DNA from: Pocillopora verrucosa
Taxonomy: Eukaryota > Cnidaria > Anthozoa > Scleractinia > Pocilloporidae
Length of the DNA stretch: 64,000 bases
Assembly: GCF_036669915.1 (NCBI RefSeq)
Contig: NC_089316.1
Coordinates: 28,721,540 to 28,785,539, forward strand
Direction: 5' to 3'
Below the pieces are notes generated by a model that saw nothing but the letters and a program-made list of their open reading frames with translations, ran no database searches and had not been told where the DNA came from. Made by a program: the position numbers and the translations under genes. How positions within the stretch are numbered: the first letter of the stretch is position 1; every line of letters begins with the position of its first letter. This document shows positions 1 through 12,702 of the stretch, in pieces.

Positions 1-31
1 GGGAGCCTGGCCGTTCACCTTAAATAAAAAA
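1..31 (+). mobile_element. 3' tail of a U1-inserted retroelement
   Basis: The first 31 bases match the last bases of the elements ending at 8312 and 23694 (gggagcctggccgttcacct, then an A-rich end) and are followed directly by the U1 sequence starting acttacctga. Another copy of the family therefore lies just outside the window, in the same U1 site and orientation. Its type, full-length or ORF1-only, cannot be told from the tail. Confidence 0.85.
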
Positions 32-199
32 ACTTACCTGACTCGGGAGGTACGGTGATCAAGGAGGCAGTCCTCCTCAAGGCGAGGCCCTTTCATTGCA
101 TTTTCTTCGACTGGGTTTGACCTTGCGATTACCCAAATGTGGGTACCTCGAGCGTATAAATTCGGTTAGTGGGGACCTGCGGTCGCGCCTCGTCCCCGC
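32..199 (+). ncRNA. U1: U1 snRNA body downstream of an element (lacks first 2 nt)
   Basis: Begins at U1 nucleotide 3 (acttacctg) right after an element tail, so its own promoter and the 5' AU are separated from it. It carries several small changes (actcggg for acgcggg, extra bases near 80-130), in line with the noisy left arm. Confidence 0.8.
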
Positions 200-1200
200 A
201 AAAGTCATCCAAACTATGGTCTATGGCCCTCTTATACTGACTATCTAGGGTATTTTTGCTTTTGCAGTGTACCGGTGAGACTTGGCAAAGAACGCAAATG
301 ACGCGACAACTGGCCAAGGTGTTTGGCACGTTTGGAGGGGTGAAGTGCATGGGAGAGACTGGAGGAAGGGAAACCAGTTGGTTTCGGGGCGGTGCGTAAC
401 TTTGCTGGCTGTTTTTGTTCAAGGCCTGTCCTGCTCTATTGTGTGTAAAGTCCTGTTCGTTTGTATTTGCCGGTTGTGCGTGGCCGTGCCGTGCGGTGCG
501 ATGCGCGCGAAGGGCAAGTAAATGAAAGGACACCAACGGCCGATCGACCGAGCGAGCGAGCATAGAAGGGCATTCGACTTGGACCGTGAGGACACGTTGA
601 ACCTTTTGAGCTGTTTATTGTCACTAGGCGCCGCTTTTAGAAATGCTATTGCTATCGGTAGTGTAATCCTTTGTGCGATCAAGCGAGTGTGAACTAATGA
701 ACGAGGGAAGGAAACAAACTAGCAGAGTAGTAAAAAGTATCGAAACTTTTTCCCGATTCGTTTGCCATCTGAATCCAACCATTGTCGCCTTTCAGTGCCG
801 TTTTTTTTCGCGCGCCTCCTCTTGTCAGTGTGCGAGTGTTTTGCCACTTCACGATGGCTTAAAACTGCGTCTCAGAATTGTGCGTTTTTTTTCCTATTCA
901 TTTTTTCGTTCGTTCTTTGGAGATTGTTTGATATCACAGAAGTAGAATTTGCCATCATAAACTGTTCATAGCTCGCGCGTGCTCACTCGCTCGCGCGCCG
1001 CTCTGTAAGAAAAGTCCGATCGCCACTAGAGTTTTCGCCATTAGCTTCCGATTTTTGACAAAAAGGTGTTTTCCCCCCCTCGTTTTTTGCTTTGATTTTG
1101 TTCCGCACTCATCCTCCGGCCTCTCTAGGTGAAATTGTGGTGTAGGGAGAGCTATTTATTGGGATAAAACGTTTAGAGATGTTCGCAAGACAAAAAATTG

Positions 1201-1320
1201 AAGCCTACAACCTGGGTATTCCCATGCGGTCACCCATCCAAGTACTACCCCCCGCCCGACAGGGCTTAACTTCGGTGATCGGACGAGAACCGGTGCTTTC
1301 CCCTGTGTATGGTCGTAGAC
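1201..1320 (-). rRNA. 5S rRNA: 5S rRNA (noisy copy)
   Basis: Reverse complement reads gtctacgacc to gtaggctt, 120 nt. It differs from the array consensus by a few substitutions and indels inside the gene. The T-run terminator follows it on the - strand. Confidence 0.9.
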
Positions 1321-1829
1321 GATGAAATGGGGTCGAAATTCTGCGTGTTATCGGCCATTTCAGGCTGTAAAGCGTCCACATCCCTGATTGTATTCGAATT
1401 TGAAATTCTAAAGCCCTAGTTTCGTTACTCTAAAACCTAAGAAATCGATACTCTAACCCTAAAGAAATTGTTACCCTAACCCTAAGAAATGGTTACCCTA
1501 ACCCCGAAGTCGTTACCTAACCCTAATGTAATTTTCCCAACCCAGTTAACACATTGAGGAGCATCGATTTGAAGCACTATTCCCTAGGGAGCGGGAGGGA
1601 GGGGTCCCAAGAGACATAACGTGTCCTAAAAACCTCTTATACAATGTTTTTAGCTCCGTATGTGCGTGGATCTGGCTTTAAATCTTACAGTGAGGAGATA
1701 CCAAACGTGTCAGCCTCTGGGACCGGTCCTGCGGGACTCGCAAGGGCTTGTGTTGGCTACCTTCTACTATCCACCATAAACCGTGGGAAGGATCCCTCGC
1801 CACCCCCCTCACCCATGGCATGCTTCGGC

Positions 1830-2014
1830 ATCGCTTCTCGGCCTTTTGGCTAAGATCAAGTGTTTATCTGTTTTCTATCAGCTTAATAGCTGATACGCTG
1901 CTCATTGAGCAGCTCCTATATTAAACTGATTTTTGGACCTGGGCTGTGGAAAAAGAGGCTTGCCTCGTCCCAGCCACTGTTGCCTCGGTAATAGCACTAC
2001 CTCCGAGTGCGGCC
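1830..2014 (+). ncRNA. U2: U2 snRNA, unmasked copy
   Basis: One of two U2 genes whose 5' half is readable. It starts atcgcttctcggccttttgg, followed by the branch-point-recognition region and the stem gctgctcattgagcagc. The Sm site gatttttgg and the two 3' stem-loops (ending cggccca) follow. It differs from the other readable copy (27665) in the branch-point region (gtgtttatctg against gtgtagtagctg); this divergence is the likely reason it escaped masking. Confidence 0.92.
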
Positions 2015-2254
2015 CACTCCCCTCTGGGGAAGACACATTGAATGCCAAAACAAATTCAACGGTATATCATTCTTTTATGTTTACAGGAGCCCCGCCCGCC
2101 CTTAGAGGGGGAAGAGGTGAAAGAGGGATGATAATTCAGACAACAGACATGGCAGGAACGGCCGCTGGCCTACTTTTTCTGGAGTGCGCAAAGCACTACC
2201 ACAAGGACCTAGGGGTAAGTGGATTTTTTCACCGAGGGCAGACGCGGAAAAAGC

Positions 2255-2272
2255 ATACTTACCTGACGCGGG
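2255..2272 (+). ncRNA. U1: U1 5' stub (nt 1-18) before element
   Basis: The first 18 nt of U1, atacttacctgacgcggg, behind the normal U1 upstream region and cut by the element starting at 2273. The U1 body resumes at 8313. The repeated part (2257-2272) is the target-site duplication. Confidence 0.9.
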
Positions 2273-2558
2273 TTTTTGCCTGCTTTAATAAGTATCTTGC
2301 GCGAATCCTTTTCTTCAAGTTCGGATCGTGAATTCAGGATTATCATTTGGAATGGTGACGTCGCCATTGTGTTCTTTTTTATGGGCCGGATTCCTGTAAG
2401 GATTTCTGTGTTTTGTTTTCTCTACCCCAAGTTAGTACCTTCCGGAGGGAAAACTTGGTGGTTTCTTTCTTTGTTCGCTGGCCACCCATCCCGTTTGGGG
2501 ATAGTACCGGACATAGGGTGTGCCCCTTTTTTGGGCCCTTTTTTGCGTTCCCTTCAGG

Positions 2559-3996
2559 ATGGTTATCCCACGTGCTCTTACACGGTTCTATCGACTTAAA
2601 TTGGGTGTTTGTTCCCTGAGTTAACGTCGATTTCCGACACTGCCAAAGCTCTTCGGGATTATTTGCACAGGAGGCGGATTTTGAAGTGGTTGCCAGTCAG
2701 CAGTTGCCCGAACCGGATTGCCCCGGTGACATTCGAAGAGGGTGGGGAGCCGCTAAGGCGGGACTTTCAGGAACGAGGGGCTTATCCGGATCTTTTGGAG
2801 TTGAATGTGAATTGGTCTCCTCTCTGCCCCTCCGGTAGAGAAGGGGCTTGTGTACAATTTCCCCTAGAAAACATTGATTGCCCAGTACATAGGGTCCGGT
2901 CCGATTTTGGTTCGGTTGAGGGTATCTCGTACCAGACGTGGTGGGCCGCCCGGTTATTCACACGGGTAACCCGGGTGGTTAACATGGTTCGCTCATCCCC
3001 CATCCGCGATCACTTGTTATTGGGGGGTTCGGTTTAAGATTTGGTACCGGGGCCAGCCGGTCACCTGTGATGTGTGCCGGTAGTTGGCCCATGTGGCTGC
3101 CACGTGCACTAACAGGGTCTTTGTTGTCACTGCCGCCCACAGGGGCATATGGCCCGCGACTGCCCTGATCGTTCAGGTTTTCTATGGGGGGGGTGCCTGG
3201 TGCCCATTGCCCAATCGGGGTCTGCCGGTTTCTGAGCCGGGTGAGTCCGCTGGTGGATTGCCCCCGGTCGTTTGAAGCTCATCATACAGAACCCGTTTCT
3301 GTGGCGGGGGTTGGCCCATCTAGCCAGACCCTTTCTTCCTCCTGCCCCCCCGTCATCTGTGGGGGGTGTTTCTTGGACGGTGGGTTTACCCCCGTCTCGG
3401 TTCCGGAGAGCGAACCTAATTCGAGTGTGTGTGGGTATAGCAGCGCTGCTAGCACCGTGCTAAATAGTCACGGCTATATTCATTAACAATGGTAATGCAA
3501 ATGTTATGATAATGCTTTTAGTGTCATAAGCGATAGCTGTAAAGTAAGCAATATTAGTAATGCTAGTGTTCATGTAAGCAACAGTTCTATTTGTGGCTGC
3601 AAGCTCTGCAAGCAATGCTATTAATATAACAATAAGCTAGATCAATGGAAACGCTATTGCTGATAAGGGGCCAAAAAGCTGCTCATCGCTGATTTAATTA
3701 GTAATGTTTTGCGGTGAGCCTGTCCCTGACGCTAGTGTGGAGGTTTCTCCCGCTTCGTCTGTGGATGCCGCTATGATGCCTCCTCTAACCATCGCAAGCG
3801 GTCCGGCTTCCCAAAGCCTCCTTTGGAGGACTCGGCCGCACCGTCGGGCTTCGCTCCTGGCTTCATCTTTCGAATGAGCGGGGCAAGTCGAAAATCTCTA
3901 ATAGACTTCTGGGCCTCCCGTTGCCACTCGCTCCCTGCGAGTGTGTCTCTGGCCGCCAGGACAGCTTCTAGCCGGGGCCCCCCTGTACCTTCCTGA
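2559..3996 (+). pseudogene. LINE ORF1 region, broken copy (zinc-knuckle protein)
   Basis: Collinear with the 486-aa ORF1 at 61698-63158; stretches such as ISYQTW and IWYR-like coding sequence are readable in changing frames. Many frame breaks and in-frame stops interrupt it. Because the neighbouring non-coding units show the same indel rate, the breaks cannot be taken as biological without resequencing. Confidence 0.75.
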
Positions 3997-4004
3997 TAAC
4001 GTTT

Positions 4005-7000
4005 ATGGGTGCCTTTTTTCTTTTTCTCATCATGTTTCTATCCTGTCCCATTGATTGTAATGGTATCAGAGATCAGTCCAAAAGATCGGGTTTGGTGTCA
4101 GTGGTTGCGGTCTCTCCCTGTTGGGGCAGACCGTTGTCTGCCTCCAGGAGACCCACTTTCTATCACCGTTCTGAGTGTTTCTTGTGGTTTCGACTCGTCC
4201 GGTTTTTCTGCTGTTGTCTCTCCTGGGTCGTCTCATTCGTGTGGTTGTATTGTTTTTGTTTCGTCCTTCGTTGTCTCTGGTCAACTCTTGGTGTTTGTTT
4301 CCGGTCGTTACCTGCAGTTTGAATTCTCTTTTTCGGTAGCTCTTGTCGTGTTTGTTGTGTTTACGCACCTAACCTGCAACCCTGCTCGGTACCAGTTCTT
4401 TGGAGACCTCCATTCCAAGATCGATCCCGCGGTCCCCCACGATTCTCTGTGGTTACTTCAATGAGGTCTTTGAGCGCTCCGTTGATCGGGCTGGCTCTGA
4501 TCCCTTCTGTCCTCCTCTCGCGATAGCTTCTTCCTCCCTTTAAATATCTTTTCGACGACTGCTGTGTGGTGGACATATGGAGGTTGGAATCCTTCCACCC
4601 CTCTTCTGTTGGGTTAACCTGGCCCCGGTGGGATGGCAGTCGTGCTCTCGTATTTGACCTTTTTGGGTGTTCCTTTTTCGTGGGTGCCCTCTGTCTCTTC
4701 TTGTTCCTTCGTCCCCTGTCCCTTCTCTGATCACTGTGGTGTCCTTTCTTTCTTGTTCCATTTTCCCCGGCCGCTGTTCCCCCTGGTCCAGGCATCCTGG
4801 AAGTTGAACATCTCCGTTCTTGATGACCCTGAGTAACGTGGGTTAATATCCAACGCGTGGCGGTCGTGGCGAAACTCTGTCCGCCCGCTTTCCCTCCTTG
4901 GTGCAGTGGTGGTATGGGGGAAGAGTTTGATCAAGGGACTTACGATTCGCTATTGTTGTGAGAATCTGGTGCTCGGTCACGTCCTCCGGGATCCCTTTGG
5001 TCTGGGTTGATCGATCACCTTAAGCCAAAGTTGATCTAGGCTCAGCATCATGTCTCGGCCCTTATCATTCGGCCTCTGGCCGATTGGCTGCTCTGGGACT
5101 CCCATGTGGCCAGGGACTCAAGTTTCGTTCTCGTGCAAAGTGGGTTGCAGAGGGTAATCTTCCTCATCGTACTTCTTCCGCCTCGAACGGAAGCGTGGCT
5201 CTGATAAGTGGAATCTCTGCGCTGAGGTGATGAGGACGACTCTATTGTACCTCCTCCCCTCGTGATCTTTGTGCTTCTTGGTCATCTTTCTTTTCCGGTC
5301 TCTTCTCTGCCTCCTCGTTTGACCCTCGCATCCCAGACTGATCCTCTTGGGGAATTTGTCATCTTCTCTCCCTGATGATCATCCCTCCCTTTGCGGGGTC
5401 ACCTCTCCTTGGATGGAGGTTTCTGGTTGCTCTCCGTGGGATGGTCCAGGCGTAAGCCCCCGGGCTGGATGGCCTTCCCATGGAGTTCTATCTGAAGTTC
5501 TGGTTCCGTTCTGGGTTCCGACCCTTGTCCTCTGTTCTTAACTCTTCTTTCGATTGCGGCTGTCTCTGCTCTCTCTCACGCAGAGGTGTTATTTCCCTGT
5601 CTTTCAAGAAGGGTGATCGGTTTAGATACCGCAACTGGCGGCCGATCACCCTCCTCAAACGGCGACTATAAGCTTGCGTCTAGAGCCATTGCTGGCCGTG
5701 TTAATGGTCATCCATCTTTTAGTGCGGAGGACCAGACTTGTGGTGTCCCTGGCCGTTACATCGTCGAGAAACGTGGCCCTCCTGCGGGATGTGGCCGCGT
5801 TTGCTTCCTCTTCTGGGACTCCAGTGGCCATCCTTTCCCCCTCGATCAAGAGAAGGCCTTCGATCGTGTGGACTGGGTTTTTATGCGTTTTTCCACTCTC
5901 GTGGCAATGGGCTTCGGTCCGTCTTTTGTCGCCTGGGTGGACTTTTCTATCGCAGTGTTCATTCCATTGTTAATGTCAACGGCTACATCCTCGGGCTTTT
6001 TCGATCTTTCGCGGGGGGTGAGACAGGGTTGTCCCTTGTCCCCCCCTTCTGTATGTCCTTCGTATCTGAGTTCTTGCAGCCAACCTCCGCGGCAATGCCC
6101 GCATTTCCTGGTCTGCACTTTCCCGGCTTTCCCCCTCTTTCGCCCATTTCGCAATATGCTGATGACACGTCGTTTATTGTTTTCTTTCGTATGATGCAAT
6201 TGAAGCGGTTTTTTGAGACCCTACGCTCTTTTTGAAAGAGCCTCTGGGTCAAGTTAAACCAGGTTAAATCCAAGGGCCTTTGGTTGGGGGGCTGGTGTGG
6301 TCGCCTTGACCCTCAGTTTGCCCTTTAGGTCTTCTTGTAAAATTAAGGTTTTGGGTGTTTTTATTGGTGCTGGAGATCTGGATGTTGATAACTGGCGTCC
6401 CCGTATTGATGCGGTGGACCATGTTCTCCAAATTCGTGGCGTTCTCGTTGTTTGTCTTTTCGCTGGCAAATGCCCTGGTTTATCAATGCTCTTGCCCTTT
6501 CTCTGGTGTGGTATGTGGCATCTTTGGTCCACATGCCCCGCCTGGGTGTCGAAAAGAGCTCTCCTTCTTTAGCTTTTCCTCTTTCTTCTTCTGGTCCGGC
6601 AAGCGGAGCTCTGTCTCTCGCTCTGTCGTTGATTCATTCCTCTCCGTTTTGGTGGTTTTTCTTCTCTGTTGTTAGGTGTGCAGTACACGGTATGGGCCCT
6701 TCTCGGCCAGTGGGTGCTGATGTTCGCCTCCTCTTCCGCTGGTTGGTCCTCACTCTTTCATTCTGGTTTGTGTCGTCCGTTTTGGTGTTTCGCCCTCTGT
6801 CGTTTTTTCGCCAAGTCCGTTTTGTTTTGATCCCAGGGTATTGGCCACCTTTCTATTCCTTCCCTTCTTTTGGCCTGGCGGGGCCTCAATTGTTTTTTTT
6901 TCCTAACCTTTCGCCACGGCCCGTAACTCTCTCGTTTTTTTTGTTTCTGTCCTAGCCCTCATGTTTGTTGCCCTGTGGCTGTTATGTCCACAAAAAGCTG

Positions 7001-7704
7001 CTATCTGGTACCTCTTATCGGAGAACAGTGTTCCGCCGCCGCATTGCGTGGGAAAGTTTTTCCCAGTGTGATGGTTTCGCTGGATTGGCCATGCCACGTG
7101 GCGGCTTCGCCTGACCTTTTTTTTGAATCCTCGATCGTCAAGTCGCCGATCTATGTGGGAAGATTGCGCACCGGCGTCCTTATAACACCGCACGCGTCTT
7201 GTTTTCCTTTTGGATATGCCCATTCCCCCCTTCTTGTTTTTTGTGGGTCTTCTGTGGAGTCTTTGGGAAGCATTTGTTTCTTCGCTGTCTGCCACCCCCA
7301 CCCCCTCCCCTTTCAGAGTGTTCTCCTCCTGGCTTCAGTCCTCTGTTTGTTCAGCTCTTTTCTTTTATGGTGTCCTGCTCTTCTTTGTCTGCAATGTTCT
7401 CGTCGTTTTCAGCTGCTGATGAGCTGATTGTCCACTCCCCGGGTTCCTTTTGGTGCTATCTTTGTTGACCCTTTGTAAATAATTTCATCTGGGTCAATCC
7501 CGATAACGACTTTCGTTTTCCGCCCCCGTGCTGTTCGTCCCGGCGCTGCTGCGGTGATCGCGAGGGTGAAGTCTCGTTTGAGATTCCACTACCCTTTTCT
7601 TCAAGCGGTTTCAGTCCGCTCGCCGTCGTCGCTTCTTCCACCGTCAGTGGTGCCCGTGGAGTCGTCGCCACCGTTTCAGATCGTCACCTCTCCCTTGCCC
7701 TGTA
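4005..7704 (+). pseudogene. LINE ORF2 region, broken copy (endonuclease-RT)
   Basis: Collinear with ORF2 at 58138-61690. Readable fragments include RGVRQGCPLSP-like sequence near 6010 and QYADDTSF near 6155 in shifted frames, and the C-terminal zinc-binding region near 7220-7330. Many frame breaks; no continuous reading frame longer than about 200 codons remains. Confidence 0.75.
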
Positions 7705-8312
7705 ACCGGTTTCCCGCGCGCTGCATGGCCCTAATCTGGGCATTGTGGGTTTTGTCTGTTTGTGTTCTGTGTTGGGTGGCCCTAATCTGGGCATTTCGTT
7801 TTGTTTTGTTCTGTGTCCTCCGTGCTGGGTCTCCTTGATTGGTGTACTGCACGGAGGTTTCTGCTTGCATGGCCCTAATCTGGGCATTGTGTTCGTTTTG
7901 TTCTTGTTCTGTGTCCTCTTGTGCTGGGTCTCCTTTATTGGTGTACTGCACGGAGGTTTTTTTGTGGATGCTGGCCCTATCTGGGCGTCGGTGTTGTAAT
8001 CCGGTAGTGTGACCCCCTGCACTGGGTCTCCTTAACTGGTGTACTGTGCGAGGGTTCTGGTGTCAGTAGTGTCTGTTTCTTTTTGTATCGCGGTGTTTTG
8101 AAAGGAGTGTGTTCATTTTTTGGAGTGTGTGTGTTAATTGGGCGAGGTGGGGGTTCGATTCCCCAACGAAGTTGGTGTCTGGTGACCCTCGGTTTATGGT
8201 GGACCCAACCCTAAGGCATTGCACTTTCAGCCATGGTTGGATTAGGTCTGAGATCGGCAGGCATTGCACCGCCCTCACGGGAGCCTGGCCGTTCACCTTA
8301 AATATAAAAAAA

Positions 8313-8393
8313 ACTTACCTGACGCGGGAGGGTACTGGGATCAAGGAGGCAGTCCTCTCAAGGCGAGGCCCTTTCATTGCACTTCGACTGGGT

Positions 8394-8433
<40 letters not shown>

Positions 8434-8477
8434 TATAATTTCTGGTAGTGGGGACCTGCGTTCGCGCTCGTCCCCGC
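8313..8477 (+). ncRNA. U1: U1 snRNA body downstream of element
   Basis: Resumes at U1 nucleotide 3 after the target duplication and continues to the 3' stem (gttcgcgctcgtccccgc). The sequence is nearly complete but lacks its first two nucleotides and its normal promoter, so it is unlikely to make a functional U1. Confidence 0.85.
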
Positions 8478-9455
8478 AAAAGTCATCCAAACTATGTCTA
8501 TATGGCCCTCTTACTGACTATCGAGGGTATTTTTTGCTTTTGCAGTGGACCGGTTAGACTTGCAAAGAAAGCAAAGGACGCACAACTGGCCAAGGTGTTG
8601 GCACGTTTGGAGGGGTAGACGTGCATTGAGAGACTGGAGGAAGGAAACTAGGTGAGTTTCGGGGCGGTGCGTAACTTTGCTGGCTTTTTTTGTTCAAGGC
8701 CTGTCTGCTCTATTGTGTGTAAAGTCCTGTTCGTTTGTATTTGCAGGTTGTGCGTGCCGTGCCGTGCTGTGCTATGCGCGCGAAGGGAAAGGAAATGAAA
8801 GGAAACCAAACGGCCGATCGACCGAGCGAGCGAGCATAGAAGGGCATTCGACTTGGACCGTGAGTACACTTTGAACCTTTTGAGCGGTTTTATTGTCACT
8901 GGAGCCGCTTTTAGAAATGCATTGCTATCGTTAGTGTATCCTTTGTGCGAGCAAGCGAGTGAACGAATGAACGAGGGAAGGAAACAACTAGCAGAGTAGT
9001 AAAAGTATCGAACCTTTTTCCCGATTCGTTTGCAGTCTGAATCCAACCATTGTCGACTTTCAGTGCCGTTTTTCGCGCGCCTCCTCTTGGAAGTGTGCGA
9101 GTGTTTTGCCACGTCACGATGGCTTAAAACTGCGTCTCAGAAGTGTGCGTTTTTTTCCTATTCATTTTTCGTTCGTTATTTGGAATGATTTGATATCACA
9201 GAAGTAGAATTTGACATCATACACTGTTCATCTCGCGCGTGCTCACTCGCTCGCGCGCGCTCTGTAAGAACAGTCGATCGCACTAGAGTTTTCGCCATTA
9301 GCTGGCCGATTTTTGACAAAAAGGTGTTTTCCCCCCCTCGTTTTTTGCTTTGATTTTGTTCCTCACTCACCTACGGCTCCTATGTGAAATTGTGGTGTAT
9401 GGAGAGCTATTTATTGGGATAAAACGTTTAGAGATGTTCGCAAGACAAAAAATTG

Positions 9456-9479
9456 AAGCCTACAACACGGGGTATTCCC

Positions 9480-9514
<35 letters not shown>

Positions 9515-9575
9515 CAGGGCTTAACTTCGGTGATCGGACGAGAACCGGTGCTTTCCCTGTGGTATGGTCGTAGAC
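9456..9575 (-). rRNA. 5S rRNA: 5S rRNA
   Basis: 120 nt, consensus sequence; T-run terminator on the - strand immediately after it (plus-strand aaaaaatt at 9448-9455). Confidence 0.95.
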
Positions 9576-10081
9576 GAGGAAATGGGGTCGAAATTCTGCT
9601 TGTTATCGGCCAGGTTCAGGCTGTAAAGCGGCCACATCATCCCTGAGTGTAGGCGAATTGAAATTCTAAAGCCCTAGTTTCGTTACTCTAACCCTAAGAA
9701 ATCGATACTCTAACCCTAAGAAATTGTTACCCTAACCCTAAGAAATGGTTACCCTAACCCCGACGTCGTTTACCTAACCCTAATGTATTTCCTCAACCCA
9801 GTTAACACATTGAGGAGCATCGATTTGAAGCACTATTCCCTAGGGAGGGAGGGAGGGGTCCCAAGAGACATAACGTGTCCTAAAAACCTATTATACAATG
9901 TTTTAGCTCCGAAGGTGCGTGTCTCTGGCTTTAAAATCTTACAGTTAGGAGATACCAAACGGGTCAGCCTCTCGGACCGTCTGCGGGACTCGCAAGGCTT
10001 GTGGGGGCGACCTGCTACTATCCACCATAAACCGTGGGAAGGATCCCTCGACCACCCCCCTCACCCAGGGCATGCTTCGGC

Positions 10082-10267
10082 ATCNNNNNNNNNNNNNNNN
10101 NNNNNNNNNNNNNNNNNNNNNNNNNNNNNNNNNNNNNNNNNNNNNNNCGCTGCTCATTGAGCAGCTCATATATTAAACTGATTTTTGGAACTGGGCTGTG
10201 GAAAAGAGGCTTGCCTCGTCCCAGCCACGGGTTGCCTCGGTATAGCACTACCTCCGAGTGCGGCCCA
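10082..10267 (+). ncRNA. U2: U2 snRNA, nt 4-66 masked by N
   Basis: Readable part from cgctgctcattgagcagc to cggccca, with Sm site gatttttgg. The N run 10085-10147 is 63 long, exactly the length of the missing U2 nucleotides 4-66. Confidence 0.9.
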
Positions 10268-10505
10268 CGTCCCTCTGGGGAAGACACATTCAATCCAAAA
10301 CAAAGTCAACGGTATAGCATTCTTTTTATGTTTACAGGAGCCCCGCCCGCCTTAGAGGGGGAAGAGGTGAAAGAGGGATGATAATTCAGACAACAGACAA
10401 TGGCAGGAACGGCCGCTGGCCTACGTTTTCTGAAGTGCGCAAAGCACTACCACAAGGACCTAGGGGTAAGTGGATTTTTTCACCGAGGGCAGACGCTGAA
10501 AAAGC

Positions 10506-10670
10506 ATACTTACCTGACGCGGGAGGTACTGTGATCAAGGAGGCAGTCCTCTCAAGGCGAGGCCCTTTCATTGCACTTCGACTGGGTTGACCCTTGCGAT
10601 TACAAAAAAGTTGGGTAACTCGAGCGTATAATTTCTGGTAGTGGGGAACTGCGTTCGCGCTCGTCCCCGC
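10506..10670 (+). ncRNA. U1: U1 snRNA
   Basis: Uninterrupted 165-nt copy with a local error patch (acaaaaaagttgggtaa for accccaaatgtgggtaa) in the stem-loop III region. Confidence 0.92.
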
Positions 10671-11652
10671 AAAAGTCATCCAAACTATGTCTATATGGCC
10701 CTCTTACTGACTATCGAGGGAATTTTTGCTTTTGCAGTGGACCGGTAGACTTGCAATGTAAGCATGGGACGCACAACTGGCCAAGGTGTTGGCACGTTTG
10801 GAGGGGTAGAAGTGCATTGGAGAGACTGGAGGAAGGAACAAGGTGAGTTTCGGGGCGGTGCGTAACTTTGCTGGCTGTTTTTGTTCAAGGCCTGTCTGCT
10901 CTATTGTGTGTAAAGTCCTTTGCGTTTTGTATTTGCAGGTTGTGCGTGCCGTGCCGTGCTGTGCTATGCGCGCGAAGGGAAAGGAAATGAAAGGAAACCA
11001 AACGGCCGATCGACCGAGCGAGCGAGCATAGAAGGGCATTCGACTTGGACCGTGAGTACACTTTGAACCTTTTGAGCGGTTTTATTGTCACTGGAGCCGC
11101 TTTTTAGAAATGCTATTGCTATCGTTAGTGTATCCTTTGTGCGAGCAAGCGAGTGAACGAATGAACGAGGGAAGGAAACAAACTAGCAGAGTAGTAAAAG
11201 TATCGAACCTTTTTCCCGATTCGTTTGCAGTCTGAATCCAACCATTTTCGACTTTCAGTGCCGTTTTTCGCGCGCCTCCTCTTGGAAGTGTGCGAGTGTT
11301 TTGCCACGTCACGATGGCTTAAAACTGCGTCTCAGAAGTGGGCGTTTTTTTCCTATTCGTTTTTTCGTTCGTTCTCTTGCATGATTTGATATCACAGGAG
11401 TAGAATTTGACATCATTAACTTTTCATCTCGCGCGTGCTCACTCGCTCGCGCGCGCTCTGTAAGAAAAGTCGATCGCACTAGAGTTTTCGCCATTAGCTG
11501 GCCGATTTTTGACAAAAAGGTGTTTCCCCCCCCTCGTTTTTTGCTTTGATTTTGTTCCTCACTCACCTACGGCTCTCTATGTGAAATTGTGGTGTATGGA
11601 GAGCTATTTATTGGGATAAAACGTTTAGAGATGTTCGCAAGACAAAAAATTG

Positions 11653-11676
11653 AAGCCTACAACACGGGGTATTCCC

Positions 11677-11711
<35 letters not shown>

Positions 11712-11772
11712 CAGGGCTTAACTTCGGTGATCGGACGAGAACCGGTGCTTTCCCTGTGGTATGGTCGTAGAC
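11653..11772 (-). rRNA. 5S rRNA: 5S rRNA
   Basis: 120-nt consensus copy. Confidence 0.95.
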
Positions 11773-12280
11773 GAGGAAAATGGGGTCGAAATTCTGCTTG
11801 TTATCGGCCAGGTTCAGGCTGTAAAGCGGCCACATCCCTGAGTGTAAGGCGAATTTGAAATTCTAAAGCCCTAGTTTCGTTACTCTAACCCAAGAAATCG
11901 ATACTCTAACCCTAAGAATTTGTTACCCTAACCCTAAGAAATGGTTACCCTAACCCCGAAGTCGTTACCTAACCCTAATGTATTTTCCTCAACCCAGTTA
12001 ACACATTGAGGAGCATCGATTTGAAGCACTATTCCCTAGGGAGGGGAGGGAGGGGTCCCAAGAGACATAACGTGTCCTAAAAACCTATTATACAATGTTT
12101 TAGCTCCGTAGGTGCGTGTATCTGGCTTTAAAATTCTTACAGTGAGGAGATACCAAACGGGTCAGCCTCTGGGACCGTCTGCGGGACTCGCAAGGGCTTG
12201 TGGGGGCGACCTGCTACTATCCACCATAAACCGTGGGAAGGATCCCTCGACCACCCCCCTCACCCAGGGCATGCTTCGGC

Positions 12281-12465
12281 ATCNNNNNNNNNNNNNNNNN
12301 NNNNNNNNNNNNNNNNNNNNNNNNNNNNNNNNNNNNNNNNNNNNNNCGCTGCTCATTGAGCAGCTCATATATTAACTGATTTTTGGAACTGGGCTGTGGA
12401 AAAGAGGCTTGCCTCGTCCCAGCCACGGGTTGCCTCGGTATAGCACTACCTCCGAGTGCGGCCCA
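12281..12465 (+). ncRNA. U2: U2 snRNA, nt 4-66 masked by N
   Basis: 63 N at 12284-12346. One base missing in the tattaaactg stretch just before the Sm site. Confidence 0.9.
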
Positions 12466-12702
12466 CTTCCCTCTGGGGAAGACACATTCAATCCAAAACA
12501 AAGTCAACGGTATAGCATTCTTTTATGTTTACAGGAGCCCCGCCCGCCCTTAGAGGGGGAAGAGGTGAAAGAGGGATGATAATCAGACAACAGACAATGG
12601 CAGGAACGGCCGCTGGCCTACGTTTTCTGAAGTGCGCAAAGCACTACCACAAGGACCTAGGGGTAAGTGGATTTTTTCACCGAGGGCAGACGCTGAAAAA
12701 GC

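Larger units (their letters stand above)
2273..8312 (+). mobile_element. Full-length U1-targeted LINE, noisy copy
   Basis: Same element as 57532-63402 in reverse orientation, base order intact but with a great many one-base changes. Order: 5' leader; ORF1 region about 2559-3996; ORF2 region 4005-7704; 3' UTR with minisatellite repeats about 7727-8050; shared tail to the A-rich end. Flanks are acttacctgacgcggg on both sides (2257-2272 and 8313-8328). The number of indels far exceeds that of the right copy and matches the noise of the surrounding units, so sequence error explains much of it. Confidence 0.9.
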
